NCBI GenBank assembly: GCA_023407175.1
Contig: JAEYMU010000055.1
Span: 1-64,000 of the forward strand
DNA: 64,000 nt
From: Bacillota bacterium
Lineage (GTDB): Bacteria; Bacillota_A; Clostridia; Lachnospirales; Lachnospiraceae
Direction: 5' to 3'
In this document: positions 63,346-64,000 of the stretch, piece by piece
Layout: every line of letters starts with the position of its first letter
Position numbering within the stretch: the stretch's first letter is position 1
The notes under the pieces: generated by a model
The model's input: the letters and a program-made list of their open reading frames with translations, nothing else
Databases searched by the model: none
Told to the model about the DNA's origin: nothing
Made by a program: the position numbers and the translations under genes

Positions 63346-63412
63346 AAAAAGCCTCCAAAAATAGGTACAACAAAACAAGGTACTGTCATACCGTCAACAG
63401 TATCTGCACGAG

Positions 63413-63456
63413 ATTACTATGGAAAAAGCGCCCATAGTAATTGCACCTTCGGTGCA
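63413..63456 (-). other. Two adjacent hairpins before znuA
   Basis: ATTACTATGG (63413-63422) pairs with 63432-63441 and next to it TGCACC with GGTGCA (63442-63456). They lie in the 122-base gap between the small membrane protein and znuA, in the transcribed direction. The first has a T-rich loop on the minus strand. Could be an attenuator; no known riboswitch class was recognised. Confidence 0.45.
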
Positions 63457-63467
63457 TGACCGGGGCT

Positions 63468-63773
63468 TCAATTATTCAATCTTATTTTCTCTGTGATCAG
63501 AGAATGAACGGGAACAAAAACAGATGCAGCCGAGGCTTCTATTTTCAGAACAACGGCTACAAGGAAAACCAGAATGATGCTTAGGATACCGGAGGAAATC
63601 TGCTGAATTTGATTATCCGCCATTCGGATCTCATAGCAGACAGAACAGTGCCTACCGATACATTTGTGCTGGAGATGGTTCGCAAGATATACTTCCGATG
63701 CAGTATAGATCAGGAAGATGCATACGCATAGCAGGAGAGCCGCGATTTTGTGTGCGGTTTTTTGGTTTCGCAT
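63468..63773 (-). CDS. Small membrane protein with Cys/His motif upstream of the metal transporter
   Basis: 101 residues from ATG 63773 with GGAGGAG upstream. A membrane helix (AALLLCVCIFLIYTASEVYLA), a loop with HLQHKCIGRHCSVCYEI (His, Cys, His, Cys, Cys), and a second helix (GILSIILVFLVAVVLKI). The Cys/His loop between two helices looks made for metal binding, and similar small proteins stand beside zinc transporters in Clostridia. It precedes znuA on the same strand and is probably in its operon. Exact role unknown. Confidence 0.7.
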   Translation of the reverse strand: MRNQKTAHKIAALLLCVCIFLIYTASEVYLANHLQHKCIGRHCSVCYEIRMADNQIQQISSGILSIILVFLVAVVLKIEASAASVFVPVHSLITEKIRLNN

Positions 63774-63907
63774 AGATACTCCTCCTTTGCATTCCAGTTA
63801 ATTATGCCAGTCTCATTTTACGCCATCCCCTTTTTCCCGTCAAGAGGCCGGGGCAATCTTTATCCAGAATTCACAAATACAGAGTTTCCTTTGAATAAAG
63901 GTTAACA

Positions 63908-63948
63908 AAAATCCGGCGTAAAAGTTTATGTTCCAACTTTTACGCCGG
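63908..63948 (-). terminator. Terminator of a minus-strand gene beyond the right edge
   Basis: A perfect 14-bp stem (63913-63926 with 63935-63948, CCGGCGTAAAAGTT and complement) followed on the minus strand by ATTTTTG. The bases 63774-64000 hold this and no gene start was recognised apart from upstream of the 63773 gene. Confidence 0.8.
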
Positions 63949-64000
63949 GCTTTCTTCGCCGCTTTATTTAAAATATGCTATACCCGATTCAAAGATATAT

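Overview
The window reads as the chromosome of an anaerobic Clostridia-type Firmicute, most likely Lachnospiraceae. The signs are strong AGGAGG ribosome binding sites, TTG starts, sugar phosphorylases, a glycyl radical enzyme with its activase, LacI/DeoR/GntR regulators, methyl-accepting chemotaxis proteins and BspA-type leucine-rich repeats. No rRNA, tRNA, transposase, phage or CRISPR locus was seen. All family calls come from reading motifs; no database search was run.

Region 1 (1-7603, + strand, visibly richer in G+C than the rest) holds the 3' part of a large surface protein with glycine-rich and InlB-type repeats. It is followed by a tight operon: a 31-residue leader-like peptide, an HprK-like kinase, a PqqD-like peptide-binding protein, an S26-type Ser/His peptidase, an ABC exporter and a nucleotidyltransferase-fold protein. 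This looks like a peptide-modification and export system related to lasso-peptide tailoring genes, but without a lasso cyclase in view.

Region 2 (7673-17701, - strand) is a LacI-controlled sugar operon: binding protein, two permeases, esterase, ChbG-type deacetylase, metallo-hydrolase, GH65 phosphorylase and beta-phosphoglucomutase. A divergent chemoreceptor (17980-20139) carries a LacI/ribose-binding-like domain at its cytoplasmic C-terminus. Region 3 (20370-27648, -) is a DeoR-linked operon with a NanE-like epimerase, a glycyl radical enzyme with a GCxE active site, its activase and a GH94-like phosphorylase.

Region 4 (27848-36118) is mixed: a BspA-like LRR protein, a lipoprotein, a bactofilin-like protein with a YhbD-type regulator, Lgt, and a GntR/ABC-2 transporter operon under a perfect 37-bp palindrome. 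Region 5 (36162-48753, -) looks like an organosulfur regulon: ferredoxin and AprA-like flavoprotein, a peptide-type ABC importer, two xi-class glutathione-transferase-like proteins (one fused to a GNAT domain) and two cysteine synthases. Two promoters in it share a CATATATG-centred palindrome at nearly the same position.

Region 6 (48931-64000) holds a dCache chemoreceptor, aspartate kinase, a GAF protein, an ECF sigma/anti-sigma operon without a usual start codon, and an AT-rich stretch of small accessory genes (deaminase between direct repeats, zinc-ribbon protein, S51 peptidase, orphan MNT-type nucleotidyltransferase). It continues with a LysE exporter and a zinc-type ABC transporter with two companion proteins.
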